A DNA stretch of 7,700 bases. Source: Clostridiales bacterium UBA735 (GTDB taxonomy: Bacteria; Bacillota; Clostridia; Oscillospirales; Oscillospiraceae). Both the position numbers and the translations under genes were made by a program. Positions 6,719-7,700 of the stretch are shown piece after piece. The stretch lies in assembly GCA_002298695.1 (NCBI GenBank), contig DBLB01000157.1:1-7700 (forward strand), read 5' to 3'. The notes below the pieces were generated by a model. That model saw only the letters and a program-made list of their open reading frames with translations, searched no databases and had not been told where the DNA came from. The stretch's first letter is position 1, and each line of letters opens with the position of its first letter.

Positions 6719-6749
6719 AAAACGGCCCCATCCGAATTGGATGGGGCCG
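6719..6749 (-). terminator. Rho-independent terminator of the SLH gene, possibly bidirectional
   Basis: A perfect 11-base inverted repeat, CGGCCCCATCC (6723-6733) and GGATGGGGCCG (6739-6749), encloses a 5-base loop. On the minus strand it is followed at once by TTTT (complement of 6722-6719), 13 bases beyond the SLH stop codon, which is the classical layout. On the plus strand the following bases are only loosely T-rich (CTTATTTTCC after an 11-base gap), so it may also stop the rightward operon, but less well. Confidence 0.88.
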
Positions 6750-6761
6750 CTGCCGTGTATC

Positions 6762-7700
6762 TTATTTTCCGTTTGCTACCGACCACTGCTTTTCCAGTGC
6801 AGCCCAATCAGGATCGGGCAGCAGGCTGACCCAGTTCTCGTAGCAGAATGCCTTGTTCGGCACCCGTTTGTCCGTCCGCGTGTAGGTATGCGTGTTCGTA
6901 GCCTCCTGCACTGCCTCGTAATACCACATCTCCGGCGTGTTGTCCACCCAGACGTGCATACCCGGGAGCATGTGATCCTCCTCGACCTCGCGTGCGAGCA
7001 TGCGGTTGACGAGGGTCATCGTCTCGGCGCGCGTGATGTTCTGCTTCGGGCGGAACGTGCCGTCCGGATAGCCGTTGATCCAGCCGAGCTGCTGCGCCAG
7101 CGAGATCTCATCATACGCCCAGTAGGACTTCTCCACATCTGTGAAGCTCGTCTTCGTGGTCAGCGGCGTCTGGCTGAAGCGGGACGCGATCGCCGCGAAT
7201 TCCGCGCGGGTGATCGGCGCATCGGGCCGGAACGTGCCGTCCGGGTAGCCCTCGATGATGCCGGCATTTGCCATGGTGGAGATCGCATTGTTGTACCACT
7301 TATCGTACGCAACATCCGTGAAGGAATTCGTCTTGCTCCAATACGTCTCGCGTGCGCTGTCCGTCAGCAGGCGGAAGAAGATCGTTGCGACCTCGGCACG
7401 TGTGATGCTCTTCTGCGGCTTTACCGTTGCGTCCGGATAGCCGATCACATAGGCGACGTGGTCAACCTTGTTGAGGATGCTGTCGTCGGTGATCGTCGGC
7501 AGGCTGTACTCCTCGGCGTCAAACACCCAGTCGACCATGCCGGCCAGCGCCCGGAGCTCGTTCCCGGCCTGAATATCGACAGCCAGCTTGACCGTCACGG
7601 TCATGGAGCGGCCGTTGCGGAGCGAACCGAGCACGACGCCCTGTTCCAGCGTATCCCGATCCTTGAGCACATCGTTGACGTAAACCTCGAGGCTGACATC
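6762..7700 (-). CDS. S-layer homology (SLH) domain surface protein, C-terminal 312 residues (cut by right edge)
   Basis: The frame is open to the right edge, so the N-terminus and any signal peptide are missing. Residues are counted from the edge. A beta-rich segment (1-65) ends in AGNELRALAGMVDWVFDAEE and precedes three SLH motifs. SLH1 is at about 80-112 (IGYPDATVKPQKSITRAEVA, degenerate). SLH2 is at 127-175 (FTDVAYDKWY, GYPDGTFRPDAPITRAEFAA). SLH3 is at 186-236 (FTDVEKSYWAYDEI, GYPDGTFRPKQNITRAE). A half SLH-like piece, VWVDNTPEMWYYEAV, follows (250-264). SLH domains anchor proteins to pyruvylated secondary wall polymers through the TRAE region, present in all three. Anchoring at the C-terminus implies that the functional part lies upstream, outside the window. 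The VDWVFDAEE end resembles domains of SipW-dependent, TasA/camelysin-like surface proteins, but only tentatively. The TAA at 6762-6764 is followed by a terminator. Confidence 0.93.
   Translation of the reverse strand, partial: DVSLEVYVNDVLKDRDTLEQGVVLGSLRNGRSMTVTVKLAVDIQAGNELRALAGMVDWVFDAEEYSLPTITDDSILNKVDHVAYVIGYPDATVKPQKSITRAEVATIFFRLLTDSARETYWSKTNSFTDVAYDKWYNNAISTMANAGIIEGYPDGTFRPDAPITRAEFAAIASRFSQTPLTTKTSFTDVEKSYWAYDEISLAQQLGWINGYPDGTFRPKQNITRAETMTLVNRMLAREVEEDHMLPGMHVWVDNTPEMWYYEAVQEATNTHTYTRTDKRVPNKAFCYENWVSLLPDPDWAALEKQWSVANGK
7051..7073 (-). repeat. SLH-coding direct repeat, copy 1
   Basis: This stretch encodes the GYPDGTFRP core of SLH3. It matches the copy at 7228-7250 at 22 of 23 bases. 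The identity exceeds what protein constraint needs, so it may reflect recent domain duplication or shared codon preference. Confidence 0.7.
7228..7250 (-). repeat. SLH-coding direct repeat, copy 2
   Basis: This stretch encodes the GYPDGTFRP core of SLH2. It differs from the 7051-7073 copy at a single base. A third, clearly degenerate copy lies at about 7421-7442 in SLH1 (GYPDATVKP). Confidence 0.7.

Noticed and set aside
6643..6843. Short plus-strand frames after the rightward operon, with a C-run at 6651-6657
   Set aside because: They have no RBS, run through the terminator hairpin and antisense to the SLH gene, and show no recognisable similarity. A decayed gene remnant cannot be supported.
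7037..7445. Repeat spacing in the right part considered as a CRISPR-like array
   Set aside because: The repeats encode SLH cores in frame, spaced as SLH domains are, with coding sequence between them.

Overview
The window is GC-rich, densely packed bacterial DNA. Genes overlap by a few bases, and nearly every start is preceded by a strong GGAGG-type ribosome binding site. Consensus sigma-A-like promoters, a YtrA-type GntR/ABC operon, a glycan-degrading GH2 operon and an S-layer-homology (SLH) protein together suggest a GC-rich Clostridia member, such as a gut Oscillospirales-type bacterium. The lineage is inferred from gene style only.

Left part (1-2683, minus strand): an operon reading leftward from a divergent promoter. 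The order is a GtrA-like small membrane protein, an MFS/GPH-type sugar transporter, then a glycoside hydrolase family 2 enzyme cut by the left edge. Successive genes overlap by 4 bases (ATGA). The probable theme is uptake and cleavage of a glycoside.

Centre (2684-6626): a 142-base control region holds two back-to-back promoters. The rightward one has a perfect TTGACA-17-TATAAT core. Two tandem palindromic operators of identical layout (10-base arms, 6-base spacer) cover its spacer, -10 box and transcript leader. They sit directly in front of a GntR-family repressor gene and are probably its autoregulatory sites. The rightward operon is repressor, 6-TM membrane protein, 3-TM membrane protein, ABC ATPase, then a 485-residue exported protein. 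All genes overlap, so it is probably one transcription and translation unit. It resembles the YtrA-type envelope-stress ABC systems of Firmicutes, but it ends with an unrecognised extracytoplasmic protein. This is the least explained and most interesting part of the window.

Right part (6627-7700): a strong hairpin lies between converging genes. On the minus strand, an SLH-domain surface protein enters from the right edge and ends here. Only its C-terminal 312 residues are visible.

All genes larger than short fragments are accounted for. Long open frames opposite the real genes are GC-driven shadows and are not annotated.
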